From Bordetella genomosp. 9 (lineage in GTDB: Bacteria > Pseudomonadota > Gammaproteobacteria > Burkholderiales > Burkholderiaceae_B), in assembly GCF_002119725.1 (NCBI RefSeq), contig NZ_CP021109.1, forward strand, positions 2,108,001-2,172,000: 64,000 bases of DNA, in the 5' to 3' direction. Position numbers and translations under genes: made by a program. The notes under the pieces are model-generated. The model did not search any database, had not been told where the DNA came from, and worked only from the letters and a program-made list of their open reading frames with translations. Shown here piece by piece: positions 54,043-63,841 of this stretch (the stretch's first letter is position 1; every line of letters begins with the position of its first letter).

Positions 54043-54924
54043 TCAATACTGCACCTTCCGGTCGATATACCGGAACTGGATCACCGTCAGCGCCACGACG
54101 ATGGCCATCAGCACCACCGATTGCGCGGCCGACGATCCCAGGTCCAGCCCGCGGAAACCGTCGCTGTACACCTTGTAGACCAGGATGGCGGTGGACGTGC
54201 CGGGGCCGCCCTGCGTCGTGGTATCGATGACGGCGAACGTATCGAAGAAGGCGTAGATGACGTTGACTACCAGCAGGAAAAAGGTCGTCGGCGAGAGCAG
54301 CGGAAAAACGATGGTCCAGAAGCGCCGCGCCGGGCTGGCGCCATCGATCGCCGCCGCTTCGATCAGCGAGCGGGGGATGGACTGCAGTCCGGCCAGGAAA
54401 AACAGGAAGTTGTAGGAAATCTGCTTCCATACCGAGGCGATCAGCACCAGGGTCATGGCCTGCGCGCCGTCCAGCCGCGGATTCCAATCCACGCCCAGGT
54501 TGCGCAGCAGAACGGCCAGGATCCCGACCGCCGGAGAAAACAGGAACAGCCAAAGCACGCCCACCACCGCGGGCGCCACCGCGTACGGCCAGATCAGCAG
54601 CGTCTTGTAGATGCCTGCGCCGCGCATCACGCGGTCGGCCATGACGGCCAGCAGCAGCGACACCGACAGGCCCACCACGGCCACCAGCAGTGAGAACACC
54701 GCGGTGACCTTGAACGACTCGAGATAGGTCTGTTGATGGAAGAGGTCGATAAAGTTCGACAGCCCGGCGAACTGGGAGGACAGTCCGAACGGATCCTCCA
54801 CGTGCAGCGACTGCCACATCGCCTGCCCCGCCGGCAGGAAGAAAAACACTACCGTTATCACCAGCTGGGGGAGCAGCAGAAGATAAGGCAGGACTTTGTG
54901 GCCGAAGACGACGCGTTTTTCCAT
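54043..54924 (-). CDS. ugpA: sn-glycerol-3-phosphate ABC transporter permease UgpA
   Basis: A 293-residue inner-membrane permease of the MalF/UgpA type. Marks are [83 protein letters not shown] and the EAA loop [39 protein letters not shown]. Length equals the Escherichia protein closely. It starts 211 bp after ugpB with a gap carrying two stable stem-loops. Confidence 0.95.
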   Translation of the reverse strand: MEKRVVFGHKVLPYLLLLPQLVITVVFFFLPAGQAMWQSLHVEDPFGLSSQFAGLSNFIDLFHQQTYLESFKVTAVFSLLVAVVGLSVSLLLAVMADRVMRGAGIYKTLLIWPYAVAPAVVGVLWLFLFSPAVGILAVLLRNLGVDWNPRLDGAQAMTLVLIASVWKQISYNFLFFLAGLQSIPRSLIEAAAIDGASPARRFWTIVFPLLSPTTFFLLVVNVIYAFFDTFAVIDTTTQGGPGTSTAILVYKVYSDGFRGLDLGSSAAQSVVLMAIVVALTVIQFRYIDRKVQY

Positions 54925-55052
54925 GTTCGGGAGCCATCGCCGCGCGGTATGCCGCGAGCGTAAAAAACCTGAAATATTCGGGCGCCGATACGGCGCCCCG
55001 GTCGTCCCGGGCGCCCTCTATGGGCGGCCCGGCCGGCCTGGACGGACCCACG

Positions 55053-55110
55053 GCATAGGCCCCGGGTATACCGGGGCCTATGCACCGATACCCCAAAAAC
55101 CGGGGATCGG
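55053..55110 (-). other. Two adjacent stem-loops between ugpB and ugpA
   Basis: A perfect 13-bp stem GCATAGGCCCCGG (55053-55065) / CCGGGGCCTATGC (55071-55083) with GTATA loop is followed by CCGATACCCC (55085-55094) / GGGGATCGG (55102-55110), a 9-bp stem with one bulged A. They lie in the 211-bp gap of the operon and probably protect ugpB mRNA or limit read-through into the permease genes. Confidence 0.6.
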
Positions 55111-55135
55111 TCCTACGTCGGTCCAAAAAAGGCCG

Positions 55136-56449
55136 CTACTTTACACTCTTTTCGAACTTCTCGAGGAGGTCGTTACCGCGCTTGACGGCGTTGCTCAGGC
55201 CTTCCTTGGCGCCGACCTTGCCCGAAACGATCTGTTCGATGGTAGCGTCTTCGATCTCGCGGATCTGCGGCAGATAGCCCAGCCGGACGCCGCGCGATTG
55301 CGCGGTGGTTTCCACGTTCAGCTGCTTCACGCCCACGTCCGTGCCGGGATTCTTTTCATAGAAACCCTGCTTCTGCGTCAACTCGTACGCGGCCTTGGTC
55401 ACCGGCACATAGCCGGTCTGCTGGTGCCATTTGGCGGCCACTTCGGGGCTGGACAGGTACTTGAAGAACTTCGTCACTCCCTTGTAGACCTCGGGCTTCT
55501 TGTTGGCGAAGACCCACAGCGAGGCGCCGCCGATGATGGTGTTCTGGGGAGCGCCCTTGACGTCCGAGTAGTAGGGCAGGGTGGAGGTGCCGAACTCGAA
55601 CTTGGCGTTCTTCATGATGTTGGCGCGCAGGCCGCTGGAGCCGGTGATCATCGCGCACTTGCCCGAGATGAACAGCGCGTTGGGGTCGTCGCCGCGGCCG
55701 CCGTACATGAATTCGCCGTCCTTGGCCAGCTTGGCCAGGAACTCCAGATGGCGCACATGCAGCGGGGAATCGATGGCCAGGCGGGCGTTCAGCCCCTTGA
55801 AGCCGTTGTCCTGCGTGGCGTACGGCACGTTATGCCAGGCCGAGAACGTTTCCAGCTGGACCCAGGAAGGCCAGGAGGTCGTATAGCCGCATTCCTGTCC
55901 CGCCGCTTTCAGCTTCTGCGTCGCCTCTGCCAGTTCCTGCCAGGTCTTGGGCGGCTTGTCGGCATCCAGCCCGGCTTTCTTGAAGGCGTCCTTGTTGTAG
56001 TAGAACACCACGGTCGAGCTGTTGAACGGCATCGAAACGAGCTTGCCGTCCGCGGAGGAGTAGTAGCCGGCCACCGCGCCGATGAAGTCCTTGGGGTTGA
56101 TCGGGTCGCCCGCTTCCTCGGACATTTGCTGGACAGGCTTGATGGCGCCCTTGGCGTACATCATGGTGGCCGTGCCCACCTCGAAGACCTGGAGGATTTC
56201 GGGGGCGTTGCCGGCGCGGAAGGCCGCGATGCCGGCGTTCATGGACTCGCCGTAGTTGCCCTTGTAGACGGCCTTGACCTGATAGTCGGACTGGGTCTTG
56301 TTGAAATCGTTGACGATTTCGTTGACACGGTCGCCCAAAGCACCTTCCATGGAGTGCCAGAACTGGATTTCGGTGGCCGCATTGGCCGAAGCGGCGCTGA
56401 AGGCCGTCAGCAGGGATGCCGCGACGAGCGCGAGGCGGGGGGATCGCAT
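55136..56449 (-). CDS. ugpB: sn-glycerol-3-phosphate ABC transporter substrate-binding protein
   Basis: A 437-residue periplasmic binding protein, matching the 438 residues of Escherichia UgpB. The signal peptide is MRSPRLALVAASLLTAFSAASANA. The mature start ATEIQFWHSMEGALGDRVNEIVNDFNKTQSDYQVKAVYKGNYGESMNAGIAAFRAGNAPEILQVFEVGTATMMYAKGAIKPV is diagnostic of UgpB, as are SMPFNSSTVVFYYNKDAFKKAGL and FEFGTSTLPYYSDVKGAPQNTIIGGASLWV. It collects glycerol-3-phosphate and glycerophosphocholine-type compounds for UgpAE. AGGAGGA precedes the ATG. Upstream sits a probable Pho box, so expression should rise on phosphate starvation. Confidence 0.96.
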   Translation of the reverse strand: MRSPRLALVAASLLTAFSAASANAATEIQFWHSMEGALGDRVNEIVNDFNKTQSDYQVKAVYKGNYGESMNAGIAAFRAGNAPEILQVFEVGTATMMYAKGAIKPVQQMSEEAGDPINPKDFIGAVAGYYSSADGKLVSMPFNSSTVVFYYNKDAFKKAGLDADKPPKTWQELAEATQKLKAAGQECGYTTSWPSWVQLETFSAWHNVPYATQDNGFKGLNARLAIDSPLHVRHLEFLAKLAKDGEFMYGGRGDDPNALFISGKCAMITGSSGLRANIMKNAKFEFGTSTLPYYSDVKGAPQNTIIGGASLWVFANKKPEVYKGVTKFFKYLSSPEVAAKWHQQTGYVPVTKAAYELTQKQGFYEKNPGTDVGVKQLNVETTAQSRGVRLGYLPQIREIEDATIEQIVSGKVGAKEGLSNAVKRGNDLLEKFEKSVK

Positions 56450-56517
56450 GGATGGTTCCTCCTGGGTTGGAATGCCGCAGTCCCCCGGGGGCGGGGAACA
56501 AACAGCCCGACACCATA

Positions 56518-56546
56518 TGACTTGTTTGTGACGAATCCGTGACTGT
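56518..56546 (-). promoter_or_regulatory. Probable PhoB binding site (Pho box) upstream of ugpB
   Basis: Read towards ugpB, three 7-mers ACAGTCA, TTCGTCA and CAAGTCA follow one another at exactly 11-bp spacing (GTCA cores on the reverse strand at 56540-56543, 56529-56532 and 56518-56521). The Pho box consists of 7-bp direct repeats close to CTGTCAT with 4-bp spacers, i.e. an 11-bp period. The site ends ~70 bp from the ugpB start. In Escherichia ugpB is a PhoB target. Confidence 0.7.
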
Positions 56547-56657
56547 TACATCGCGTTCCGTCCCTGTCAAATAGGACTTCTCCTAGCCTGCCAGGCGGAT
56601 CGGCCCTGCGCCGCGGGCAGTGGCGCGCGGATCGCGCGGGTGATGCGCCGCCCCGTT

Positions 56658-56663
56658 TACAAT
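56658..56663 (+). promoter_or_regulatory. -10 hexamer next to the proC start codon
   Basis: TACAAT ends 7 bp before the proC ATG. A transcript from this hexamer would begin at or beside the A of the ATG, i.e. would be leaderless. No good -35 hexamer is visible. Confidence 0.4.
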
Positions 56664-56670
56664 TCCTGCC

Positions 56671-57507
56671 ATGGACACGAACCTGCGTATCGCATTCATC
56701 GGCGGCGGCAATATGGCCTCCGCGCTCGGCGCCGGCATGGCGGACAAGATCGCTCCGGCCGGCAATTTCCACGTCATCGATATCAATCGGGACGCCCATG
56801 CCGGCTGGCTGCAGCGGGGCGCGTCGGCCGCCACGGCCGCCGACGACAGACTGGCGGGCTGCAACGTCTGGTTCTACGCGGTGAAGCCGCAATTCATGCA
56901 CGACGCGGTCCGGGCCACGCAGCCGTTTCTCCGGGACGGGACCTTGGTCATCAGCGTGGCGGCAGGCATCCGCGGCGATGTGCTGGCGGCATGGCTGGGC
57001 GGCGATAAGGGCCCCTGGCCGAAGCTGGTGCGTTGCATGCCGAATACGCCGGCGCTGGTGGGCGAAGGGGTGACGGGCATGTTTGCCCTGCCGGGCGTTG
57101 CGCAAGCCGAGCGCGACCTGGCGCAAGCAATGCTGGCGTCGGTGGGCAAGGTCGTCTGGGTCGAAAACGATGCCGCCATCGATGCGGTGACGGCCTTGTC
57201 AGGCAGCGGCCCTGCCTACGTGTTCCGATTCATCGAGGCCCTGATCGAAGGCGGCATGAAGGTAGGGTTGGACGCTGCGCAGGCGCGCGAACTGGCGCTT
57301 GGCACCTTGTCCGGCGCCACGCGTCTGGCGCGGGAATCCGACGATCCGCCAGCCGTGCTGAGAGAACGGGTGACCTCCAGGGGCGGCACCACGGCCGCCG
57401 CTTTGAAGGTGCTGGAGGACGGCCACTTCATGGAGCTGATCGCGCATGCCATGCAGGCCGCCGCGCATCGTTCCCGTGAGCTGTCGGACGAATTCGGCCA
57501 GGTTTGA
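56671..57507 (+). CDS. proC: Pyrroline-5-carboxylate reductase
   Basis: A 278-residue enzyme that reduces 1-pyrroline-5-carboxylate to proline with NAD(P)H, the last step of proline synthesis. Rossmann fold start RIAFIGGGNMASALGAGMAD, then WFYAVKPQ, LVISVAAGIRG, VRCMPNTPALVGEGVTGMF and the signature block DAVTALSGSGPAYVFRFIEALIEGGMKVGLDAAQARELALGTLSGATRLA, ending with the SRGGTTAAALKVLE motif. Divergent from ugpB with 221 bp between starts. No clear ribosome-binding site precedes the ATG. Confidence 0.96.
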   Translation: MDTNLRIAFIGGGNMASALGAGMADKIAPAGNFHVIDINRDAHAGWLQRGASAATAADDRLAGCNVWFYAVKPQFMHDAVRATQPFLRDGTLVISVAAGIRGDVLAAWLGGDKGPWPKLVRCMPNTPALVGEGVTGMFALPGVAQAERDLAQAMLASVGKVVWVENDAAIDAVTALSGSGPAYVFRFIEALIEGGMKVGLDAAQARELALGTLSGATRLARESDDPPAVLRERVTSRGGTTAAALKVLEDGHFMELIAHAMQAAAHRSRELSDEFGQV

Positions 57508-57557
57508 GCCGCCGCCGGGCGGACGCCGCAACGGCGGCGCCACGGCCGGTCTTGCGT

Positions 57558-58610
57558 TTATTCCTGGTCCTGGCGCAGCGGATAGGGCAGGGGGCGGACG
57601 TCAATGGCGGGGCCGTCCGCACTGCCCAGCCGCAACTGTCCGGAAGACAGCGCGCTGAGCGTGGTTTCGAACAGAACGGCCGTATCCCCGGCGCCAGCCG
57701 CGTCGACGATGCGTCCGCAGGGTTCGTTCGGATCCGTGGCGTCGAACACATCGGTGCCGGCCGGGATGTCGCCGCCCGAGCGGCCCGCCACGATGCCGTA
57801 GGCCATCCGGCGCTTCACGGTCCCGCGATAGTGGCTGCGGGCCACCACTTCCTGACCCGGGTAGCAGCCCTTGGTGAAGCTGACGCCGCCGATCAGGTCC
57901 AGGTTCACCGTCTGCGGAATGAAAAGGTCCTGGGTGGGCGTGCCAACCCAGGGCAACCCTGCCGCCAGGTCGGCGGCCAGCCAGGCGTCGGGGCTGCCCT
58001 CGCTCAGCACCGGGCGCAAGGCGGCTTCCGCCGCCCGGATCTGCGCGTCCGTGGCGATCCACCACCAGCGCAGGCCTTGCGCCGCCGGCGCGGCGATCCA
58101 GGCGCCGCTGGCGAGCTCGGCGCGGCGCCAGGGCTGGCGCGGCAGCGCGCCGCCTGCGGCGGCTTCCAAAGCCGTGCCGTCGCCCTGCGTCCAGACACCG
58201 GCGACACGCAGCGGCGCAGCCGCCAGTTTGACCTTGGCGCGCAGCACGAACATCCGCAGCCGCTTCAGCAAGGGTTCGGCGACATCGGCGCGGACCAGGG
58301 CGTGCAATCGAGGGGTATCGGCATCATCCGGGCGATCGGGGGCCTCCGTGGCCGGCCGCCACATGACCAGGGTGGCGAGCAGGCGACCCTTGGCCGTGCA
58401 GTAGCCCGCCAGCGCAGCGCTATCGGCGGCCAGGCCCCGCACGTCCTGCGTCAATTGCCCGTGCAGGAATTCGATGGCGTCTGCGCCGCTGGCGGCGATG
58501 ACGTGGAAGGCCGGCAGGACGGCGCAATAAGCCGGTGCGCGGCCCGCCGTAACGGGCGCGGCGTCGGCGCCGGCGGAATCAGGGGTAAGTGCGGTGTGCG
58601 AGTCAGTCAT
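57558..58610 (-). CDS. ygfZ: Folate-binding protein YgfZ (GcvT-like, iron-sulfur cluster repair)
   Basis: A 350-residue YgfZ/GcvT-domain protein. The family motif KGCYPGQE is intact with Cys249, and the N-terminal part shows FHVIAASGADAIEFLHGQLTQDVRGL and AALAGYCTAKGRLLATLVMWR, as in YgfZ. It uses folate in maintaining or repairing certain iron-sulfur proteins such as MiaB. The start is the MTDSHTALTPD methionine; the frame runs open far upstream only as a shadow of mltG. Divergent from mltG with 141 bp between starts. Confidence 0.92.
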   Translation of the reverse strand: MTDSHTALTPDSAGADAAPVTAGRAPAYCAVLPAFHVIAASGADAIEFLHGQLTQDVRGLAADSAALAGYCTAKGRLLATLVMWRPATEAPDRPDDADTPRLHALVRADVAEPLLKRLRMFVLRAKVKLAAAPLRVAGVWTQGDGTALEAAAGGALPRQPWRRAELASGAWIAAPAAQGLRWWWIATDAQIRAAEAALRPVLSEGSPDAWLAADLAAGLPWVGTPTQDLFIPQTVNLDLIGGVSFTKGCYPGQEVVARSHYRGTVKRRMAYGIVAGRSGGDIPAGTDVFDATDPNEPCGRIVDAAGAGDTAVLFETTLSALSSGQLRLGSADGPAIDVRPLPYPLRQDQE

Positions 58611-58751
58611 AAGCAAACCGGTTGCGGCAAAGCTTTGCGAAACAGGGATGATACCGCCCGGCCTGCCGTTGGGGCTCCTTCCAGCGTTGACAGGGCGAGG
58701 CCCGACCGCGCTCAGGGTTGAGCGGCTTTCTCCTTTAAACTGCGTGGTCTC

Positions 58752-59774
58752 ATGAAGAAGCGTTCGTTTTCCTACTTTCTGCTTGCCGCGCTGCTCGTCC
58801 TGATCGTCGCCGCGGCTGCTGCCTGCGGCGCGGCCTGGCTGTGGATGCATCACACCGTGCGGCTGCCGGCCGAGCGCGTCGATTTCGTCGTCGATCCCGG
58901 CAGCAGTCCGCGCAGCGTCGCCCGAACCTTGAACGCGGCCGGCGTGTCGGTATGGGAAGACGGTTTTGTCTGGATGGCGCGGCTGAGCGGGCGCGACAAA
59001 CTGATCAAGGCGGGGGGATATCAGGCGCTGCAGGGCGACACGCCGTGGCGCCTGCTGGAACGGCTGGCGCGCGGCGACATGACTCAACGCCAGATCACTT
59101 TCGTCGAAGGCTGGACCTACAAGCAGATCCGCCAGGCGCTGCGCGAGAATCCCGACGTGAAACAGACACTGGGCGACGTCGACGACGCGACATTGCTGCG
59201 CCGCCTGGGGTCGGACGCGCCCAGCATGGAAGGACTCATCTTTCCCGATACCTACGTTTTCACCCCCGGCAGCACCGATTTCGATCTGCTGCGCAGGGCC
59301 TATGAAGAGGGGCAGCGCATCCTGGCGCAGATCTGGGCCGGCCGCGATCCGGACCTTCCCGTCGCCACGCCCTACGAGGCGCTGATACTCGCTTCGATCA
59401 TCGAAAAGGAGACCGGCGACGCGGGCGATCGCGCGCGGGTGGCGGGCGTGTTCGTCAACCGGCTGCGCGAAGGCATGCCGCTGCAGACCGACCCCACGGT
59501 CGTTTATGGCATGGGCGACGCCTACCAGGGCCGCATCCGCAAGCGCGACCTGCAGGCCGATACCCCATGGAACACCTATACGCGTCCGGGCTTGCCGCCC
59601 ACGCCCATCGCAAGCCCGGGACGGGCTGCGCTGCACGCGGCGGTCCACCCGGCGCATCACAATTACCTGTACTTCGTCTCGCGCGGCAACGGCACCAGCG
59701 AATTTTCCTCGACGCTGTCCGACCACAATCGCAACGTATCGCGCTACATACTCGGCCGGGAGCGGAATCCATGA
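58752..59774 (+). CDS. mltG: Endolytic peptidoglycan transglycosylase MltG
   Basis: A 340-residue protein with one N-terminal transmembrane helix (residues ~7-33) and a periplasmic YceG domain. The catalytic Glu218 is in [12 protein letters not shown], and the blocks [53 protein letters not shown] and [27 protein letters not shown] complete the family pattern. MltG cuts nascent glycan strands and sets their length. TAAACT, a -10-like hexamer, ends 10 bp before the ATG. Its stop overlaps the tmk start (ATGA), beginning an operon tmk-holB-tatD. Confidence 0.95.
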   Translation: MKKRSFSYFLLAALLVLIVAAAAACGAAWLWMHHTVRLPAERVDFVVDPGSSPRSVARTLNAAGVSVWEDGFVWMARLSGRDKLIKAGGYQALQGDTPWRLLERLARGDMTQRQITFVEGWTYKQIRQALRENPDVKQTLGDVDDATLLRRLGSDAPSMEGLIFPDTYVFTPGSTDFDLLRRAYEEGQRILAQIWAGRDPDLPVATPYEALILASIIEKETGDAGDRARVAGVFVNRLREGMPLQTDPTVVYGMGDAYQGRIRKRDLQADTPWNTYTRPGLPPTPIASPGRAALHAAVHPAHHNYLYFVSRGNGTSEFSSTLSDHNRNVSRYILGRERNP

Positions 59775-60397
59775 CGACACGCGGGAAATTCATCACCCTC
59801 GAAGGTGTGGACGGCGCCGGCAAGAGCACGCATACGGCGTGGATTGCCGACGCCCTGCGGGGCCATGGCGTCCGTGTCGTCGCGACGCGCGAACCGGGGG
59901 GCACGCCCTTGGGCGAACAACTGCGCGACCTGGTGCTGAGCCAGCCGATGACGCTGGAAACCGAAACCCTGGTGATGTTCGCCGCGCGCTGCGAGCACGT
60001 GCGCCAGGTGATCGAGCCGGCGCTGGCCCGGGGCGACTGGGTCGTGTGCGACCGCTTCACCGATGCCACCTATGCCTACCAGGGCGGCGGCCGGCGACTC
60101 GGCGCGGAGCGGGTCGCCGCGCTGGAGGCCTGGGTCCACCCGGGCCTGCAGCCCGACCGAACGTGGCTGTTCGATGTGCCGTTGGATGTCGCGCGGGCCC
60201 GTCTGGCCGATGCCCGCACCCCAGACCGCTTCGAAAGCGAGGGCGCAGCCTTTTTCGAGCGCACCCGCGACGCCTACCGGGCCCGCGCCCACGCGCACCC
60301 GCAGCGCATCCGCGTCGTGGACGGCGCGCAAGACATCGCCGCCATCCGCGCCCAGCTGCAGGCCGATATCCAGGAACTGGTGGAAGGCGCCCGATGA
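59771..60397 (+). CDS. tmk: Thymidylate kinase
   Basis: A 208-residue enzyme phosphorylating dTMP to dTDP. P-loop [22 protein letters not shown](E/Y)-type [33 protein letters not shown] and the lid region [25 protein letters not shown] are all in place. It overlaps mltG by four bases and holB by four bases. Confidence 0.96.
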   Translation: MTTRGKFITLEGVDGAGKSTHTAWIADALRGHGVRVVATREPGGTPLGEQLRDLVLSQPMTLETETLVMFAARCEHVRQVIEPALARGDWVVCDRFTDATYAYQGGGRRLGAERVAALEAWVHPGLQPDRTWLFDVPLDVARARLADARTPDRFESEGAAFFERTRDAYRARAHAHPQRIRVVDGAQDIAAIRAQLQADIQELVEGAR

Positions 60398-61452
60398 GCC
60401 TGGCGCAATTCCTTCCGTGGCAGGTCGACACCGCACGCGGCTGGCTTGAAAACCGGGACCGTTTCGCGCACGCATGGCTGATCCATGGCCTTGCCGGCAT
60501 CGGCAAGCTGCAGTTCGCCGCCGCCGCCGCCGCCAGCCTGCTTTGCGAGTCGCCGAGGCAAGGCCTTGCCTGCGGCCAGTGCGCCGCCTGCACCTGGGTG
60601 GCCGGCGGCAATCATCCGGATCTGCGGCGTATCCGCCCGGAAGCCGTCGCGCTGGAAGAGGGCGCCGACGCAACCGGCGAAGCGGAGGATGGAGAGTCGG
60701 CTTCCGGTGGCGGCGCATCGGCCAAGCGCGCGCCGTCCAAGGACATCCGTGTGGACCAGATCCGCGCGCTGGAGTCCTGGTTCAACACGGCGACGCACCG
60801 GGGCGGTTGGCGCGTGGCGCTGCTGTATCCGGCGCAGGCGCTGAACGTGATCTCGGCCAACGCGCTGCTGAAGGTGCTCGAGGAGCCGCCGGCCCATACC
60901 GTATTCCTGCTGGTCGCCGACGCGCCGGATCGCCTGCTGCCGACGCTGCTCTCGCGCTGCCGCCGCCTGCCGCTGGCGACGCCGGCGCCGGAAGCCGCGT
61001 TGCAATGGCTTCAATCCCAGGGCGTGCAGGACCCGGGCTCCTGGCTGGCCGCCGCTGGCGGCGCGCCGCTGGCGGCGCTGCGGCTGGCCCAGTCCGAGGA
61101 AAGCGCCTGTCCGGCCTGGCTGGACCAGTTGGCCGCGCCCCTGGCCCAGGGTCAGCCGCCGGACATCGGCGCGCTGGCGGACCAGCTGGAAAAAATGCCG
61201 GCGGTCCAATGGATCGACGCGCTGCAGCGCTTCTTCGTCGACCTGATGCTGGCGGGCGCGGGCGCATCGCCGCGCTATTTTCCGTCCCTGGCACAGGCCA
61301 TGGCCCGCACCGCGGCACGCGCGGACGCCGCCCGTGTCGCCGAAGCCGCGCGCTGGCTTACCCGCCAGCGCGCGGTGGCGGGCCATCCCCTGAACGGCAA
61401 ACTGTTCGCGCATGCGGCGCTGCAGCGCGTGGTGCTATCCTGCCAAGCTTGA
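60394..61452 (+). CDS. holB: DNA polymerase III delta-prime subunit
   Basis: A 352-residue clamp-loader subunit. The AAA+ P-loop is the degenerate [12 protein letters not shown] typical of delta-prime, and the zinc module Cys51-x8-Cys60-x2-Cys63-x2-Cys66 ([16 protein letters not shown]) matches Escherichia HolB one residue off. Sensor 1 region [45 protein letters not shown] contains the SRC motif that serves as arginine finger. A Glu/Gly/Ser-rich insertion occurs at residues ~86-112. It acts with delta, gamma/tau to load the beta clamp. Confidence 0.94.
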   Translation: MSLAQFLPWQVDTARGWLENRDRFAHAWLIHGLAGIGKLQFAAAAAASLLCESPRQGLACGQCAACTWVAGGNHPDLRRIRPEAVALEEGADATGEAEDGESASGGGASAKRAPSKDIRVDQIRALESWFNTATHRGGWRVALLYPAQALNVISANALLKVLEEPPAHTVFLLVADAPDRLLPTLLSRCRRLPLATPAPEAALQWLQSQGVQDPGSWLAAAGGAPLAALRLAQSEESACPAWLDQLAAPLAQGQPPDIGALADQLEKMPAVQWIDALQRFFVDLMLAGAGASPRYFPSLAQAMARTAARADAARVAEAARWLTRQRAVAGHPLNGKLFAHAALQRVVLSCQA

Positions 61453-61495
61453 CTCCCGGGCGGGCCGCGCGGCGGCGCCCATCGCATAAAGAACC

Positions 61496-62266
61496 ATGTA
61501 CGTCGATTCCCACTGTCATCTGAACTTTCTCGAGCTTGCGGAAAACCTGCCCGACATCCTGGATCGCATGGCCCAAAACCAGGTCACGCATGCCCTGGTG
61601 GTCAGCGTCGCGATGCCCGACTGGCCCGGCCTGATGGCGCTGGTCCGGCCGCATCGCAACCTGTGGGCGTCCGTCGGGGTACATCCCGACTACGAAGACA
61701 CCCAGGTGCCCACGGCCGATGAACTCGTGGAACTGGCGGCCGATCACAAAGTCGTGGCCATCGGCGAAACGGGACTCGACTACTACCGCTTGAGCGAGCC
61801 CCTGGACTGGCAGCGCGACCGTTTCCGCACCCACATCCGCGCCGCCCGGGATGCGGGATTGCCGTTGATCATCCACACCCGCGCCTCGGCGGAAGACACC
61901 CTGAAGATCCTGCGCGAAGAAAAGGCGGAAGAAGTGGGCGGCGTCATGCACTGCTTCACCGAATCGTGGGAGGTTGCGCAGGCGGCCATGGATTTGAACT
62001 TCCACATCTCCATGTCCGGCATCGTCACCTTCAAGAACGCCAGCGTCCTGCAGGACGTGGCCGCGCGCCTGCCGCTGGACCGGCTCCTGATCGAAACGGA
62101 TTCTCCTTACCTGGCGCCGGTGCCGCACCGGGGCAAGCTGAACGACCCCTCAAAGGTCATCCACGTCGCCGAAAAGATCGCCGAGCTGCGTGGCGTCCCC
62201 GTGGCGGAAGTAGCGGCCGCCTCAACCGAAAATTTCTTCCGTCTCTTCAGCAAGATAGAGCGTTAA
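61496..62266 (+). CDS. tatD: TatD-family metal-dependent deoxyribonuclease
   Basis: A 256-residue TIM-barrel hydrolase. Metal ligands: DSHCHLNF at residue 4, AIGETGLDYYRL, LPLIIHTRASAEDTL, VMHCFTESWE and LLIETDSPYLAPVPHRGK. It fits the YcfH branch, which commonly follows holB. Activity as a Mg-dependent 3'-5' exonuclease is known for relatives. Last of the mltG-tmk-holB-tatD cluster; 43 bp after holB. Confidence 0.94.
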   Translation: MYVDSHCHLNFLELAENLPDILDRMAQNQVTHALVVSVAMPDWPGLMALVRPHRNLWASVGVHPDYEDTQVPTADELVELAADHKVVAIGETGLDYYRLSEPLDWQRDRFRTHIRAARDAGLPLIIHTRASAEDTLKILREEKAEEVGGVMHCFTESWEVAQAAMDLNFHISMSGIVTFKNASVLQDVAARLPLDRLLIETDSPYLAPVPHRGKLNDPSKVIHVAEKIAELRGVPVAEVAAASTENFFRLFSKIER

Positions 62267-62399
62267 CCCAGAAATTACTTTACATCTGACCGAGCAGTGT
62301 TCGCGGGGGCTGCGCCTGCTGCCCACGGGTCCGCCGACCCCAGCGCCGCTCCCCGGTATGTTCGGAAGTCACTGCAGCTAGCTCCTCCAAGAGGCTGAT

Positions 62400-63329
62400 A
62401 TGAAAAGGAAATCTATATTCAGACCGCACGTCGCCGCCCTCGGCGCGGCGCCTATCCTCGCCTGGAGCCCGCTGTTGCCGGCCTTTGCCGCCGATCTTGG
62501 CAGTGCCCCCGTCTATGTCGCCAATGACCGCGCGAGCGACGTGCGCGAGCTGTTGGCCCGCGGCTGGGATCCCAATACCCGCATCAACGGCCAGCCGGCG
62601 ATCATGCAGGCCGTCCGGGACGGCGCGTGGGCGGTCTTCGACGTCCTGGCCGCCGACCCGCGGACCGACGTCAATGCCGCCAACCCGCACGACGAAACCC
62701 CGCTCATGTACCTGGCCATCCAGGGCCAGACCCAACGCGCCAAGGCGCTCATCGCCCGCGGCGCCCAGGTCAACCGTCTGGGCTGGACCCCCTTGCATTA
62801 CGCCGCATCCAAGGGACAGCTCGACGTCGCCAAACTCCTGCTCTCGAATCGGGCCATCGTCAATGCGCCCGGCCCGGATGGCACGACGCCTCTCATGATG
62901 GCCGGCCTGTCCGGCAGCGCCGACATGGTCAAGCTGCTGCTCGATGCCGGCGCCGATCCCGCCATGCGCAACCTCCAGGGCCTGGACGCCGCCGCTTGGG
63001 CGCACTCCGCCAGACACGAGACCCTGGCCGCCGAGCTCGAGCGTGCCGCTGCCGCGCGGCAGAGCCAGCTGACGGGCCAAAGCCCGCCCGCCGGCGCGCA
63101 CCCAGAGCGGGACGCCGCGCCTGTGTCCGTCCCCGGCGGCGCCGCTGCGGCTTCCCCGGCCAATGGCGCCACGCACCCCACCATTTCGCCGCCTGCGTCC
63201 ACCGGTCCGACCGGCGCAAGCCCTCCCACGTCGCAGGGCGGCCAGCCCGGCAGAGGGGAAGATCAGCCGATGCTCAAGGGCGTGGAAGGCGTGCGCCTTG
63301 GCACGCCCGGCAGCGGCGCCACGGACTGA
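62400..63329 (+). CDS. Exported ankyrin-repeat protein
   Basis: A 309-residue protein with signal peptide (residues 1-30, ending LLPAFAADL) and four to five ankyrin repeats at ~37-205 (e.g. [81 protein letters not shown]). The last ~100 residues are a Pro/Ala/Gly/Ser-rich low-complexity tail. Ankyrin repeats bind other proteins; a periplasmic role is likely and the partner unknown. Related genes near tatD in betaproteobacteria are common. AGAGG lies just before the ATG. Confidence 0.9.
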   Translation: MKRKSIFRPHVAALGAAPILAWSPLLPAFAADLGSAPVYVANDRASDVRELLARGWDPNTRINGQPAIMQAVRDGAWAVFDVLAADPRTDVNAANPHDETPLMYLAIQGQTQRAKALIARGAQVNRLGWTPLHYAASKGQLDVAKLLLSNRAIVNAPGPDGTTPLMMAGLSGSADMVKLLLDAGADPAMRNLQGLDAAAWAHSARHETLAAELERAAAARQSQLTGQSPPAGAHPERDAAPVSVPGGAAAASPANGATHPTISPPASTGPTGASPPTSQGGQPGRGEDQPMLKGVEGVRLGTPGSGATD

Positions 63330-63388
63330 TCCGCAAAACCGGCAGGCCGCCGCCCAGCACGGCGCCGTCGCGACTCCCCGAAGCCGCC

Positions 63389-63706
63389 ATGAACACGCTG
63401 CTCCTCTACATCGCCACGGCCATTGCAGAAATCGTCGGCTCCTATCTCCCCTACCTTTGGCTCAAGGAGGGCAAATCCCCCTTGCTCCTCCTGCCCGCGG
63501 CCGCGGCGCTCGGGCTCTTCGCCTGGCTCCTCACCCTGCATCCCGCCGCGGCCGGCCGCGTCTACGCCGCCTATGGCGGCGTCTACATCGCCACCGCCCT
63601 GGCCTGGCTATGGTTCATCCAAGGCATCAAACCTTCCCCCTGGGATTGGGCCGGCGTCGCGCTCTCCCTGACCGGCATGGCCGTCATCGCATTCCAGCCA
63701 CGCTAA
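63389..63706 (+). CDS. ynfA: YnfA family small membrane protein
   Basis: A 105-residue protein with four transmembrane helices, near the 108 residues of Escherichia YnfA. Family marks are [71 protein letters not shown]. It belongs to the drug/metabolite transporter superfamily and resembles small multidrug resistance proteins; substrate not known. Confidence 0.93.
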   Translation: MNTLLLYIATAIAEIVGSYLPYLWLKEGKSPLLLLPAAAALGLFAWLLTLHPAAAGRVYAAYGGVYIATALAWLWFIQGIKPSPWDWAGVALSLTGMAVIAFQPR

Positions 63707-63769
63707 GAAGCCCCGTACGCCGAAGCCTGGAAGCCCGGAACCTCGAAAGCCTCAAAGCCCGAATCTCGG

Positions 63770-63841
63770 AAGTCCCAAAGCGCGGACCCTCGGAAGCCTC
63801 AGAGCGCGGACCCTCGGAAGCCCCAAAGCGCGGGACCTCGG
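63770..63841 (+). repeat. 24-bp imperfect tandem repeat
   Basis: Three consecutive 24-bp units starting AAGTCCCAAAGCGCGGACCC, AAGCCTCAGAGCGCGGACCC and AAGCCCCAAAGCGCGGGACC, each ending TCGG, with decayed flanking units from about 63720 to 63870. It lies just after ynfA. The reverse strand keeps an open frame with an 8-residue period, but no start signal or family supports coding. Confidence 0.85.
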
